Assembly: GCA_028876375.1 (NCBI GenBank)
Contig: JAGWSB010000014.1
Location: 1-40,794 of the forward strand
Origin: Chloroflexota bacterium
GTDB lineage: Bacteria; Chloroflexota; Limnocylindria; P2-11E
Direction: 5' to 3'
DNA length: 40,794 nucleotides
The notes beneath the pieces were generated by a model, which was not told the DNA's origin, did not search any database, and saw nothing but the letters and a program-made list of their open reading frames with translations. Below, piece after piece: positions 6,865-14,715 of the stretch. The translations under genes and the position numbers were made by a program. How positions within the stretch are numbered: the first letter of the stretch is position 1; each line of letters starts with the position of its first letter.

Positions 6865-8432
6865 GGCCGCGCGGCCATGATGCAGCGCTTGTCCTCGCGC
6901 ACGGCGTAGAAGCGGATGCCGCCGTCCCGCCCGCGCGCGGTGAAGTACACGGAGCTGTCCGAGCCGTAGAGACGGTCGTACGCGCTGAAGTGCGCCGGCT
7001 CGAGGATGAGCGTCGGCGCGAGATACACGTCCGCCGCGCACGACGCCTCGTACTCGCCGTCCGCCGGCGCGACGACGGCCTCGCGGCCGGTGATCCAGGC
7101 CCAGGCCGCGGCGTCGATGGCGACGACGCCGCCCGGCGGGAGGTCCGCGGCGGCCGCCGCGCGGAGGCGGTAGACGGAGTTGAAGTCCGCGTCCCACTGG
7201 GCGAGCGCGAAGACCGAGACCCCGGCGAACGCGACGAGCGCGCCGGCGGCGGCGACGCGGAACGCCGGCCGCTCCCAGCCGGCGAAGAGATCCTGCGCGC
7301 CGACGGCCGCGAGCGCGACGGCGAACGGGAAGAACGCGGCGAGCGAGTGGAAGTAGCTGCCGCGCACGGCATGGAGCGTGAAGACGAGGCTCTCGGCGAG
7401 GTACACGACGAGCGCGAGGTACGCGAAGGCGCGCACCTCGGCGCGCCGCCAGCGGCACCGCGCCGCGACCGCGAGGGGGACGACGAGCACCAGTAGCAGC
7501 GCCATCGCGGCCGTGACGAGGTCGGCCACGAGGGCCGAGGCCTTCGCCGCGATGACCGCGGCCGGCGCGGACGCGAACGCGTCGAAGGTCGGCGCAGCGA
7601 CGGCGAAGAAGTCCTCGTAGCGCACCAGGAGCAGCGAGCGCGCGAGGAGGTCGTCGGGGAAGCCGAGCGTCTCGTTGCGCACGAGCCAGCCGAGGCCGAA
7701 CGCGAGCGCGACGGCCAGGCCGGCGGCGCCGGCGCGGCGCGTGCGCGGCCGCCCCGCGAGCCACACGAGGGCGAGGCCGAAGAGCGCGCCTTCGGCGCGC
7801 GCGAGGTAGAGGAGGCCGACGAGGATGCCCGCCGCCGCGCCCCAGCGCGCGCTGCCGGAGAGGGCGCGGGCGAAAGCGAGGAAGAAGAGCGTGCCGATGA
7901 CGGCGGCGGGCGCGAACGCGTCCGCGCTCACCCACCCCGGCGCGAGAGCGCCGCCGAGACCCGCGATCGCGCCGGCGAGGAGCGCGGTCGGGCGCTCGGC
8001 GCCGAGCCGTCGCGCCGCGAGGTAGGTGACCGGCGGGATGAGCGCGGCCACGGCGACGATCGCGAGCTGGCCCGCTCGGAAGTCCGGCAGGACGCCGCCG
8101 AGGAGCTTGACGCCGACCGCCTGCACCAATGTCGCGAGCGGCATCCAGAAGCGATGGCTGGCGACGGGCAGCGCCGCGAAGTGCGGCGCCTCGACGAAGC
8201 TCCACACGAAGTCCGCGGTGAGCCCCTGACCGTGGGCGACGCGGGACGCGACCGCTGCGTAGTAGTAGGCGTCGGTGTAGCCCGGCTCCCAGACGACGAC
8301 GAGCGAGGCGAGGCGCACGGCGAGCAGGGCGAGCGTGAGGGCGACGACGGCGAGCAGCGGGCGGCGATCGCGCCGGCGGTCGAGCGGGTAGAGGCGGCGC
8401 ACGCCGCGGGCGGCGGCCCGCCGCTCGATCAT
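6861..8432 (-). CDS. GT-C type membrane glycosyltransferase, PMT/ArnT-like (523 aa)
   Basis: An Arg-rich cytoplasmic N-terminus leads into about 11-13 membrane helices. The first periplasmic loop contains EPGYTDAYYYAAVASRVAHG, the acidic loop-1 motif typical of family 39/83-like enzymes that take sugars from polyprenyl-phosphate donors. A second loop has SHRFWMPL. The C-terminus is a soluble extracytoplasmic domain of roughly 100 residues. The ATG overlaps the PHP gene's stop (ATGA) and the stop overlaps the next gene's GTG. Together with the WecG-like and GT4 enzymes upstream it probably adds a sugar to a lipid or protein at the outer face of the membrane. Exact donor and acceptor are unknown. 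Confidence 0.8.
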   Translation of the reverse strand: MIERRAAARGVRRLYPLDRRRDRRPLLAVVALTLALLAVRLASLVVVWEPGYTDAYYYAAVASRVAHGQGLTADFVWSFVEAPHFAALPVASHRFWMPLATLVQAVGVKLLGGVLPDFRAGQLAIVAVAALIPPVTYLAARRLGAERPTALLAGAIAGLGGALAPGWVSADAFAPAAVIGTLFFLAFARALSGSARWGAAAGILVGLLYLARAEGALFGLALVWLAGRPRTRRAGAAGLAVALAFGLGWLVRNETLGFPDDLLARSLLLVRYEDFFAVAAPTFDAFASAPAAVIAAKASALVADLVTAAMALLLVLVVPLAVAARCRWRRAEVRAFAYLALVVYLAESLVFTLHAVRGSYFHSLAAFFPFAVALAAVGAQDLFAGWERPAFRVAAAGALVAFAGVSVFALAQWDADFNSVYRLRAAAAADLPPGGVVAIDAAAWAWITGREAVVAPADGEYEASCAADVYLAPTLILEPAHFSAYDRLYGSDSSVYFTARGRDGGIRFYAVREDKRCIMAARP

Positions 8433-9127
8433 CGGCCGGGCTCTCCTCCGAAGCGCCGCGCGAGGCGCTTGCGCAGCACGTCCCAGCGCGTCCAGAGGTG
8501 GACGACGACGCCGCTCAGGCTGCCCTGGACCGTCCCGCTCGCGAGGGCGGCGACGAACCCGTCGCGATCGGTGAAATCGTCCATCTCGAGCCAGGCCGCG
8601 CCGATCTCGGACGCGCGGTGCGAGTCGCTCCCGACGGCGCCGGCGAGGCCGTGCTCGGCGGCGAAGCCAGCGGCGCGGAGGTTGTCCGAGGTGAAGGCCT
8701 CCCGCGCGTTGAAGATCTCGATCGCGTCGACGCGCGCGTGAACGCGCTCGAGACTCTCGCGGCGGATGTGGTTGAGGCGGTTGCGGCTGAACGGATGCGG
8801 GACGATGACGGCGCCGCCCTGGTCGCGGATGCGCTCGATCGTCTCCTCCGCGGACAGCCCGCGCGGGACGTCGCGCTCGAGGAAGAGCCCGACGATCTCG
8901 CCGTCGCGCGACAGGATCTCCGCGCCGACGATCACGCGGAAGCCGTCCGCCAGCTCGCGCAGGCGGAGCCCGCCCTCGATCGTGTTGTGGTCCGTCGCGC
9001 ACGCGACGTCGAGCCCGGCCTCTCGGATCCGCCGCGCCTGCGCCGCGACAGGCAGGCGGCTGTCGGGCGAGCGCTCCGAGTGCATGTGCATGTCGACCTT
9101 GACGCGGCGCGGCGTCGCGCCGCTCAC
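8429..9127 (-). CDS. PHP-domain metal-dependent phosphoesterase (232 aa)
   Basis: Shows the PHP-family metal-binding motifs in order: VDMHMHSERS (His14, His16) near the start, CATDHN, HPFSRNRLNH, and GSDSHRASEIG near the end. The family hydrolyses phosphate esters, for example histidinol phosphate, phosphotyrosine (CpsB-type) or 3',5'-nucleotide bisphosphates (TrpH-like). The HMHSxxSPDS opening resembles the TrpH/YciV-like branch. Its position inside a glycan operon leaves a CpsB-like regulatory phosphatase role open. GTG 9127 is chosen because it overlaps the glycosyltransferase stop (GTGA) and gives full family length. Confidence 0.85.
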   Translation of the reverse strand: MSGATPRRVKVDMHMHSERSPDSRLPVAAQARRIREAGLDVACATDHNTIEGGLRLRELADGFRVIVGAEILSRDGEIVGLFLERDVPRGLSAEETIERIRDQGGAVIVPHPFSRNRLNHIRRESLERVHARVDAIEIFNAREAFTSDNLRAAGFAAEHGLAGAVGSDSHRASEIGAAWLEMDDFTDRDGFVAALASGTVQGSLSGVVVHLWTRWDVLRKRLARRFGGEPGR

Positions 9128-10230
9128 GCGCTCGCCCTCGCGGCGCGTCCCGCGGCGAGCGCCTCGTCCACGATCCGCCCTGTCTCGCGCGTGAACACGG
9201 AGCGGTCGAACTCCGCGGCGCGGCGCGTGAGCGCGTCCCGATCGACGGACATCTTCTCGACGCGCAAGACCGCGTCCTCGAAGGCGTCGATCGTCCGCGC
9301 CGCGACGAGGATCCCGTCGACGCCGTCGCGCACGATGTCCGGCGCGCCGCCCGCCGCGAGCGCGACGACCGGCGCTCCCGACGCGAGCGCCTCGACGCAC
9401 ACGATCCCGAAGTCGTCCTCGGACGGGAAGACGAGGCCGCGCGCGGCGCCGAGGACGTCGCGCAGCGTCGGCTCGTCCACGCGGCCGGCGAACGTCACGT
9501 TCTCGCGGGCGCGCCGCTCGAGCGCGCGCCGCTCCCGGCCGTCGCCCACGACGATGAGGCGCATGCCGATGCGGTCGAAGACCTCGACGGCGATGTCGGC
9601 GCGCTTGTACGCCGAGAGGCGACCGACGAAGACCCAGAAGTCGCCGCGCTCGGCGGGGCGGAAGCTCGACACGTCGACGGGCGGGTGCACGACGGCGCTC
9701 TCGCGCGCGTAATAGCGGCGGATCCGCTCGGCGACGGCGCGCGAGTTCGCGATCCAGCGGTCGACGCGCGCCGCCGCGCGCAGGTCGGCCTCGCGCAGCC
9801 GCACGAAGAGCTCGCGCATGAACGAGTGCAGCGGCGCGGGCACCTCGTCGGCGAGGTACTGCTCGCTCTGGTCCCAGAGGTAGCGCGTCGGCGAGTGGCA
9901 GTACGCGACGTGGACCGTCCGCTCCGGCAGGGAGATGCCCTTGACGAAGGCGCTCGTCGACGAGACGAGCACGTCGGTGCCCTCGGCGACGCGCAGGTGC
10001 GACGCCGCGTTCGGGTAGAGCGGCAGGAGGACGCGGTGGACGCCGCCGCCGATGGGGAGCTGCTGCAGGTAGCTCGCGCGCAGGGTCCACCCCGCGAGCG
10101 GTCCGTACCTCTTGGCGTCGTGGAAGAAGGTGTAGACGGGCGCGTCCGGCCACATCTGGTGCAGGACCTCGACGACGCGCTCCGCGCCGCCGTGCGCCGA
10201 GAAGTACTCGTGCGCGAGGGCGACCTTCAT
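9124..10230 (-). CDS. glycosyltransferase family 4 (368 aa)
   Basis: GT-B fold retaining glycosyltransferase. N-terminal half: VALAHEYFSAHGGAERVVEV, the usual G-G-A-E acceptor-side motif. C-terminal half: VFVGRLSAYKRADIAVEVF, then FPSEDDFGIVCVEALASG, the E-x7-E donor-binding motif. CHSPTRYLWD is characteristic of WbaZ-like mannosyltransferases that build O-antigen or exopolysaccharide. It acts in the cytoplasm on a nucleotide-sugar and a lipid-linked acceptor. The ATG overlaps the wecG-like stop (ATGA) and the stop overlaps the PHP gene, so it sits in a tightly coupled glycan operon. Confidence 0.9.
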   Translation of the reverse strand: MKVALAHEYFSAHGGAERVVEVLHQMWPDAPVYTFFHDAKRYGPLAGWTLRASYLQQLPIGGGVHRVLLPLYPNAASHLRVAEGTDVLVSSTSAFVKGISLPERTVHVAYCHSPTRYLWDQSEQYLADEVPAPLHSFMRELFVRLREADLRAAARVDRWIANSRAVAERIRRYYARESAVVHPPVDVSSFRPAERGDFWVFVGRLSAYKRADIAVEVFDRIGMRLIVVGDGRERRALERRARENVTFAGRVDEPTLRDVLGAARGLVFPSEDDFGIVCVEALASGAPVVALAAGGAPDIVRDGVDGILVAARTIDAFEDAVLRVEKMSVDRDALTRRAAEFDRSVFTRETGRIVDEALAAGRAARASA

Positions 10231-10958
10231 CGGGCGAGACGCTCCAGCAGCACGTAGAAGACGAACGCGGGCAGCACGCGCTGGCGCCGCCAGCGGCGCG
10301 GATCGCGCAGGAGGCGCCACAGCCACTCCAGGCCGACGGCGTGCACGGGGGCGGGCGGCACGCGCGCGACGCCGGCGAGCTGGTCGAGCACGCCCCCCAC
10401 GCCGATGGCCACGCGCACCGACGGCAGCCGCGCGACGTTCCGCGCGATCCACCGCTCCTGTGCCGGCATCCCGTACGCGACGAGGAGCACCCGCGGAGCG
10501 GCGGCCGCGACGCGCGCGACGGTCTCGTCGTCGCCCGCGGGCGACGCGTCGCCGGCGTAGGTGCCGGCGATCCGGACGCGCGGATGGCGAGCGCGGATGC
10601 GCTCGGCGGCGCGCTCGGCGACGCCGGGCGCCGCGCCGAGGAGGAAGAGCGGCGCGCCGGTCGCCTCGGCGTCGGCGACGAGGAGGTCGACGAGCTTGCG
10701 TCCGGGAGCGCGGCCGGGCAGCGGATCGCCCAGGATGCGCGAGGCCAGGAGGATGCCCGTCCCGTCGGCGAGGACGAGGTCGGCCGCCGCGGCGATGGCG
10801 CGCAGGTCGGCATCGCGCCGCGAGTGCATCACGAACTCGGGGTTCGCGGTGATCGCGATGGTGCGCTCGCCGCGCTCGAGACGGTCGGCGAGAGCGCGCG
10901 CCGACGCGCCGAGGTCGAGCCGATCGAACCCCACGCCGAGGACGTCGACGCGCGACAC
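10227..10958 (-). CDS. WecG/TagA/CpsF-family glycosyltransferase (243 aa)
   Basis: All family landmarks are present: TANPEF (38-42), ADGTGI with the key Asp65, LLGAAPGVAERAA, YGMPAQERW (162-170), GVGGVLDQLAG and GLEWLWRLLRDPRR. Members transfer N-acetylmannosamine or its uronic acid from UDP onto undecaprenyl-PP-GlcNAc, the second sugar step of teichoic acid or enterobacterial common antigen synthesis. The GTG start gives normal family length and lies 28 nt after the mreB stop. A WecA/MraY-like enzyme that could make its lipid-linked acceptor is encoded elsewhere in the window (26583-27659), though with an altered active site. Confidence 0.92.
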   Translation of the reverse strand: MSRVDVLGVGFDRLDLGASARALADRLERGERTIAITANPEFVMHSRRDADLRAIAAAADLVLADGTGILLASRILGDPLPGRAPGRKLVDLLVADAEATGAPLFLLGAAPGVAERAAERIRARHPRVRIAGTYAGDASPAGDDETVARVAAAAPRVLLVAYGMPAQERWIARNVARLPSVRVAIGVGGVLDQLAGVARVPPAPVHAVGLEWLWRLLRDPRRWRRQRVLPAFVFYVLLERLAR

Positions 10959-10986
10959 AGTGCGGATCGTAGAGGCGGACGCCGCC

Positions 10987-12009
10987 CTAATGCGTTGCTA
11001 CGAGGCTCCGACGGAAGAAGTCGAGGTGCTCGAGCGCGAGGCCGGTGCCCTTCGCGACGCAGTAGAGCGGGTTCTCGGCGACGTAGCAGGCGACCCCGGT
11101 GACCTGCGTGAGCAGCTTGTCCATGTTGCGCAGCAGCGCGCCGCCGCCGGACAGGACCATGCCCTTGTCGATGACGTCGGAGGCGAGCTCCGGCGGCGTC
11201 TCTTCGAGCACGCTCTTCACGGCGTTCACGATCTGCTGGAGCACCGGCTCCATCGCCTCGGTGATCTCGTTGCTGCCGACGGTGATCGTCCGCGGCAGGC
11301 CGGCGATGAGGTCGCGCCCGCGGACCTCCATCGTCAGCTCCGGGTCCATCGGGAGCGCCGAGCCGATCTGGATCTTCACGTCCTCGGCGGTCCGCTCGCC
11401 GATCATGAGGTTGTAGCGGCGGCGGATGAAGTTCGCGATCGCCTCGTCGAGCTTGTTGCCGGCGAAGCGCACGCTCCGCGACACCACGATGCCCCCCAGC
11501 GAGATGACGGCGATCTCGGCCGTGCCGCCGCCGATGCCGATGATGAGGTTGCCGCTCGGCCCCGAGATGGGCACGTTCGCGCCGATCGCCGCCGCGAGCG
11601 GCTCCTCGATGAGATGCGCGGTGCGCGCCCCGGCGCGGATGGCGGCGTCCTTCACCGCGCGCCGCTCGACGCTCGTGACGCCGGAGGGGACCGAGATCAT
11701 GAGCTCGGGCTGGAAGACGCGCACGCGCCCGGCGACCTTGTTGATGAAGTGGCGGAGCAGGTGCTCGGTGATGACGTAGTCGGCGATGACGCCGTCGCGC
11801 ATCGGCTTGAGCGCGGTGATCGTCCCGGGCGTCCGCCCGATCATGAGGCGCGCCTCCTCGCCGACCGCGACGATGCGCGAAGGGCCCTTGGGGTCCTCGG
11901 CCTGCGCGAGCGCCACGACGGATGGCTCGGTGAGGACGATCCCCTTCCCGCGGACGTAGACGATGACGTTGGCGGTACCGAGGTCGATGCCGATCTGCCT
12001 GCTGAACAA
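10987..12009 (-). CDS. mreB: rod shape-determining protein MreB
   Basis: Actin-like ATPase of 340 aa that organises wall synthesis as membrane-bound filaments. Visible motifs: phosphate-1 loop IGIDLGTANVIVY, MISVPSGVT, IEEPLAAAIGA with the catalytic Glu, and the adenosine site GMVLSGGGALLRNMDKLL. The phosphate-2 motif reads IIGIGGGTAEIAV, with Gly158 where MreB normally has Asp. The start is TTG 12009, preceded by AAAGGA at good spacing; no better ATG exists. No mreC or mreD follows. Instead it leads the surface-glycan operon, the next gene being 28 nt away. A candidate -10 lies about 36 nt upstream. Confidence 0.93.
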   Translation of the reverse strand: MFSRQIGIDLGTANVIVYVRGKGIVLTEPSVVALAQAEDPKGPSRIVAVGEEARLMIGRTPGTITALKPMRDGVIADYVITEHLLRHFINKVAGRVRVFQPELMISVPSGVTSVERRAVKDAAIRAGARTAHLIEEPLAAAIGANVPISGPSGNLIIGIGGGTAEIAVISLGGIVVSRSVRFAGNKLDEAIANFIRRRYNLMIGERTAEDVKIQIGSALPMDPELTMEVRGRDLIAGLPRTITVGSNEITEAMEPVLQQIVNAVKSVLEETPPELASDVIDKGMVLSGGGALLRNMDKLLTQVTGVACYVAENPLYCVAKGTGLALEHLDFFRRSLVATH

Positions 12010-12044
12010 GAGAGATCCTTTCCGATGAGGGGGTGCAGCGGATC

Positions 12045-12050
12045 AGTCTA
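12045..12050 (-). promoter_or_regulatory. candidate -10 element of the mreB operon
   Basis: TAGACT on the minus strand (5 of 6 to TATAAT at the key T, A and final T positions) lies 35 nt before the TTG start, leaving room for a short leader that contains the ribosome site. No good -35 hexamer is visible. The same TAGACT occurs at a similar distance before the atp operon. Confidence 0.35.
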
Positions 12051-12112
12051 GAGGGGAACGCCGCCGCGGGATCGGCGAGCGACAGGTCGTGCGCTCGTCA
12101 GCGCCGGGAGGA

Positions 12113-12946
12113 TCAGGTCGCGGTGTTGACGACCGGACGCGGCGCGGTGATGCGATCGAGGAGCCGCGTCCGCCACAGGACCAGCGCGACGAGGTAGTAG
12201 CCGAGGTAGGCGATGCCCTCGAGCGCGGTGGGGTCGGCGGAGTATCCGAAGAGGGTCCGCAGGAGGCCGCCGACGCCCGCGTCGTCGGGCAGGGACGCGG
12301 AGAGGTCGAACAGCCGCGGTCCGCCGGCGATGAGGCCGCCCTCGACGAGCTCGTGGACGCCGTGCGTCACCAGGCCCGCGGCGAAGAGGACGAGGAGGAT
12401 GCCCGTCACGCGGAAGAAGATGCGCAGGTCGAGGCGGCGGCCGAAGGCGTAGATGGCGACGCCGATCGCGACGGCGGCGCCGATGCCGATGATGGCGCCG
12501 AGGAGCTTGCCCTGTCCCGGCGCCGCGAAGAGGAGGAGCGCGAGCTCGACGCCCTCGCGGACGACGGCGAAGAAGACCAGGAAGAAGACGCCCCACGAGG
12601 CGCCGGAGGCGATGACGTCGTCGACGCCGCGCCGCAGGTCGGTCCCCACGCTGCGCGAATTGCGCAGCATCCAGAAGATCATCCAGGTCAGGAAGGCGGA
12701 GGCCAGGAGCATCGCGGAGCCCTCGAAGACCGCCTCCGTCGCGCCGGAGAAGTCGGCGTCGAGGGCGTTGAGGATGCCGAGGAACGCGACGCTGACGGCG
12801 ACCGCCGCGGCGACGCCGGCCCAGACCCAGGGGATGCAGCGGTAGTGGCGCCGCTGCGCCAGATAGGCCAGGACGATGCCGACGATCAGCGTCATCTCCA
12901 CGCCTTCGCGGAGGGCGATCAGGAGGGCGCTGAGGTCTCCGGCCAC
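12113..12946 (-). CDS. FTR1-family high-affinity iron permease (277 aa)
   Basis: Integral membrane protein with seven predicted helices and both REGxE iron-binding motifs: ALREGVEMTL in helix 1 and VVREGVELALLL in helix 4. It matches EfeU/Ftr1, which import ferric iron. A longer in-frame extension upstream (to 13039) is not hydrophobic and overlaps a palindromic operator, so GTG 12946 is preferred; it places the first REGxE near residue 13, as usual. No EfeO or EfeB partner is adjacent. The gene is divergent from the FAH gene and convergent with nothing: its stop is 104 nt before mreB on the same strand. Confidence 0.88.
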   Translation of the reverse strand: MAGDLSALLIALREGVEMTLIVGIVLAYLAQRRHYRCIPWVWAGVAAAVAVSVAFLGILNALDADFSGATEAVFEGSAMLLASAFLTWMIFWMLRNSRSVGTDLRRGVDDVIASGASWGVFFLVFFAVVREGVELALLLFAAPGQGKLLGAIIGIGAAVAIGVAIYAFGRRLDLRIFFRVTGILLVLFAAGLVTHGVHELVEGGLIAGGPRLFDLSASLPDDAGVGGLLRTLFGYSADPTALEGIAYLGYYLVALVLWRTRLLDRITAPRPVVNTAT

Positions 12947-12969
12947 GACGACCAGGCTGCGGTCATAAA

Positions 12970-12988
12970 TCCGACCTGTCAAGTCGGA
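12970..12988. promoter_or_regulatory. imperfect palindrome before the iron permease (candidate metalloregulator operator)
   Basis: TCCGACCTGTCAAGTCGGA is a 19-bp near-palindrome with perfect outer arms TCCGAC/GTCGGA. On the minus strand it contains TTGACA, a good -35 box, and ends 24 nt before the permease GTG. A DtxR/MntR/Fur-type repressor bound here would block transcription. The sequence does not match a textbook Fur or IdeR box. Confidence 0.45.
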
Positions 12989-13003
12989 AAAGCCGCTATG
13001 GCC

Positions 13004-13019
13004 AGGGCCATTCGGCCCT
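13004..13019. promoter_or_regulatory. perfect 16-bp palindrome fitting GGGNC-N4-GNCCC
   Basis: AGGGCC-ATTC-GGCCCT lies in the divergent gap, 59 nt before the FAH start codon. The inner 14 bp fit the half-site layout of DosR/NarL-type boxes. It could equally form an RNA hairpin in a leader transcript. Confidence 0.4.
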
Positions 13020-13077
13020 ATTGGCCGCCCGCCCGCCACACTTCAGCCAGGATCGCCTCCAGAGGAGTTCGTATCGG

Positions 13078-13977
13078 ATGCGTCTGGTCACCTTCGGCGA
13101 CGGCCGTCCCCGCGTGGGCGTGATCGGCGAGGACGGGAGCGTCGTCGCGCTCGACGACGTCGTCCCCGGCGCGCCGCCCGACATGATCGGCGTCATCGAG
13201 CACTGGCGCGACGTCGAGCCGCGTCTGCGCGATCCCGCGCTCCGCGCGGTCGCCGGGACGCCGGCCGACCGCGTCCGCCTGCTCGCTCCCATCCCGCGGC
13301 CGCACAACATCTTCGCCGTCGGCTGGAATTACGCCGACCACTTCATGGAGAGCAAGTCGTTCCACCCCGCCGGCGGGAAGACGACGGCGGACATGCCGAA
13401 GCATCCGACGTTCTTCATGAAGAGCACGAGCTCGGTCGTCGGTCCCGACGCGCCCGTACGCCACCCCGGGAAGCATTCGAGCGCGCTCGACTGGGAAGCC
13501 GAGCTCGCCGTCGTGATCGGGAAGCCCGGCCGCGACATCCCCGAGGACCGCGCTCTGGAGCACGTCTTCGGCTACACGATCGCGAACGACGTCTCGGTGC
13601 GCGACCACCAGCGCGAGCGCCACGGCGGCCAGTGGATCAAGGGCAAGATCTTCGACACCCACTGCCCGCTGGGGCCGTGGATCGTGACCGCGGACGAGAT
13701 ACCGGACCCCCAGGTCCTGCGGATCGGATCGCGCGTCGGCGGCGAGACGATGCAGGACTCGAGCACGGAGCACATGGTCTTCGGCGTCGCGCGCATCCTC
13801 TCCGAGCTGTCCGTCGGCGTGACCATCCAGCCCGGCGACGTCGTCATCACCGGCACGCCGTCGGGGGTCGGCGACGGGCGCACGCCGCCGCGCTACGTGA
13901 AGGTGGGCGAGGTCATGGAGATGTGGGTCGAGCCCATCGGAGTGCTGCGGAACAAGGTCGTGGGGTACGACTCGTGA
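13078..13977 (+). CDS. fumarylacetoacetate hydrolase (FAH) family protein (299 aa)
   Basis: Metal-dependent enzyme of the FAH/HpcE superfamily, whose members cleave or decarboxylate beta-keto acids such as fumarylpyruvate, oxaloacetate or homoprotocatechuate intermediates. Seen: NIFAVGWNYADH, the metal ligands Glu140, Glu142 (DWEAELAVVIG) and Asp171 (ANDVSVRD), and the C-terminal GDVVITGTPSGVG. Start ATG 13078 follows AGAGGAG by about 10 nt; upstream in-frame sequence lacks a family match. The stop overlaps the GTG of the HicB-DinB gene. The precise substrate cannot be read from sequence. Confidence 0.9.
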   Translation: MRLVTFGDGRPRVGVIGEDGSVVALDDVVPGAPPDMIGVIEHWRDVEPRLRDPALRAVAGTPADRVRLLAPIPRPHNIFAVGWNYADHFMESKSFHPAGGKTTADMPKHPTFFMKSTSSVVGPDAPVRHPGKHSSALDWEAELAVVIGKPGRDIPEDRALEHVFGYTIANDVSVRDHQRERHGGQWIKGKIFDTHCPLGPWIVTADEIPDPQVLRIGSRVGGETMQDSSTEHMVFGVARILSELSVGVTIQPGDVVITGTPSGVGDGRTPPRYVKVGEVMEMWVEPIGVLRNKVVGYDS

Positions 13978-14636
13978 GCGGCACCATCTTCGTCCGCGGC
14001 ACGGACAGCGCCGGATGGATCGCCGACGTCGCCGAGGTCCCCGGATGCATGGCGCGCGGCGCGACGAAGGACGAGGCCGCGGCGAACGTGCGGCGCGCGT
14101 TCCACGACTACCTCGCGCTGCTCGAGAAGTACGGCGTCTCGACCGAGCACTGGAAGGGGCTCGACCCCGCGACCTTCGCCGTCGAGGAGTCGCCGGCGGG
14201 CGAGATCCCCGACGACTTCCGGGCGATGGAGGAGCACGAGCTGCGCGACTTCCTGCACCAGATGGAGGGCTCGCGCGCGGCGCTCCTCGCGCTCGTGCGC
14301 GGGCTCTCCGCCGACGAGCTCGAGCGACAGCCGACCGAGTCGATGTGGAGCGTCCGCCAGGCGCTCGAGCACATCATGACGACGCAGGCCACGTACCTGT
14401 CGAAGCTCGAGAAGTGGCCGGAGAACGACTTCGGCACCCTCCAGGCCGTCCACCGCGTCGCGTTCCAGCGCTTCAGCATCCTCGAGCCCGAGGACACCAA
14501 GATCGATCACACCATCCAGGGCCGGCGCTGGAGCACGCGGCGTGTCATGCGCCGCCTCCTCGAGCACGAGTACGAGCACATGGAGCACATCAAGGAGATC
14601 CTCGCCGCGCTCGGAGGGCGCAGGGCGCCGGAATAG
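13974..14636 (+). CDS. HicB-like domain fused to a DinB-like domain (220 aa)
   Basis: Residues 3-50 (GWIADVAEVPGCMARGATKD, then EAAANVRRAFHDYLALL) match the HicB-like partial RNase-H fold found in antitoxins and stand-alone proteins. Residues 88-215 form a DinB/YfiT-like four-helix bundle with the metal-binding His triad pattern: His133 (LEHIM), then His198/His202/His205 in LLEHEYEHMEHI. DinB-type proteins are often thiol-dependent metalloenzymes or of unknown role. The GTG start overlaps the FAH stop by 4 nt, so the two are co-translated, perhaps as part of one degradation or detoxification module. Confidence 0.82.
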   Translation: MSGTIFVRGTDSAGWIADVAEVPGCMARGATKDEAAANVRRAFHDYLALLEKYGVSTEHWKGLDPATFAVEESPAGEIPDDFRAMEEHELRDFLHQMEGSRAALLALVRGLSADELERQPTESMWSVRQALEHIMTTQATYLSKLEKWPENDFGTLQAVHRVAFQRFSILEPEDTKIDHTIQGRRWSTRRVMRRLLEHEYEHMEHIKEILAALGGRRAPE

Positions 14637-14678
14637 GGCTGCTGGCTAGCGAGTGTGATCAGCGGCAGCTTGCTGACG

Positions 14679-14715
14679 CTGGCGCACGAGCGACGCCAGG
14701 AGGCGCGAAGCGCCT
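14679..14715. terminator. two small hairpins between convergent genes
   Basis: CTGGCG (14679-14684) pairs with CGCCAG (14694-14699), and AGGCGC (14701-14706) pairs with GCGCCT (14710-14715). They occupy the gap between the HicB-DinB gene and the last gene of the atp transcript, the second one overlapping the latter's stop codon. There is no U-tract, so they are candidates for bidirectional transcript ends only. Confidence 0.35.

Noticed and set aside
12947-13039. Longer N-terminus for the iron permease
   Set aside because: It would add about 31 polar residues before helix 1 and run through the palindromic operator; the family begins close to the first REGxE helix.
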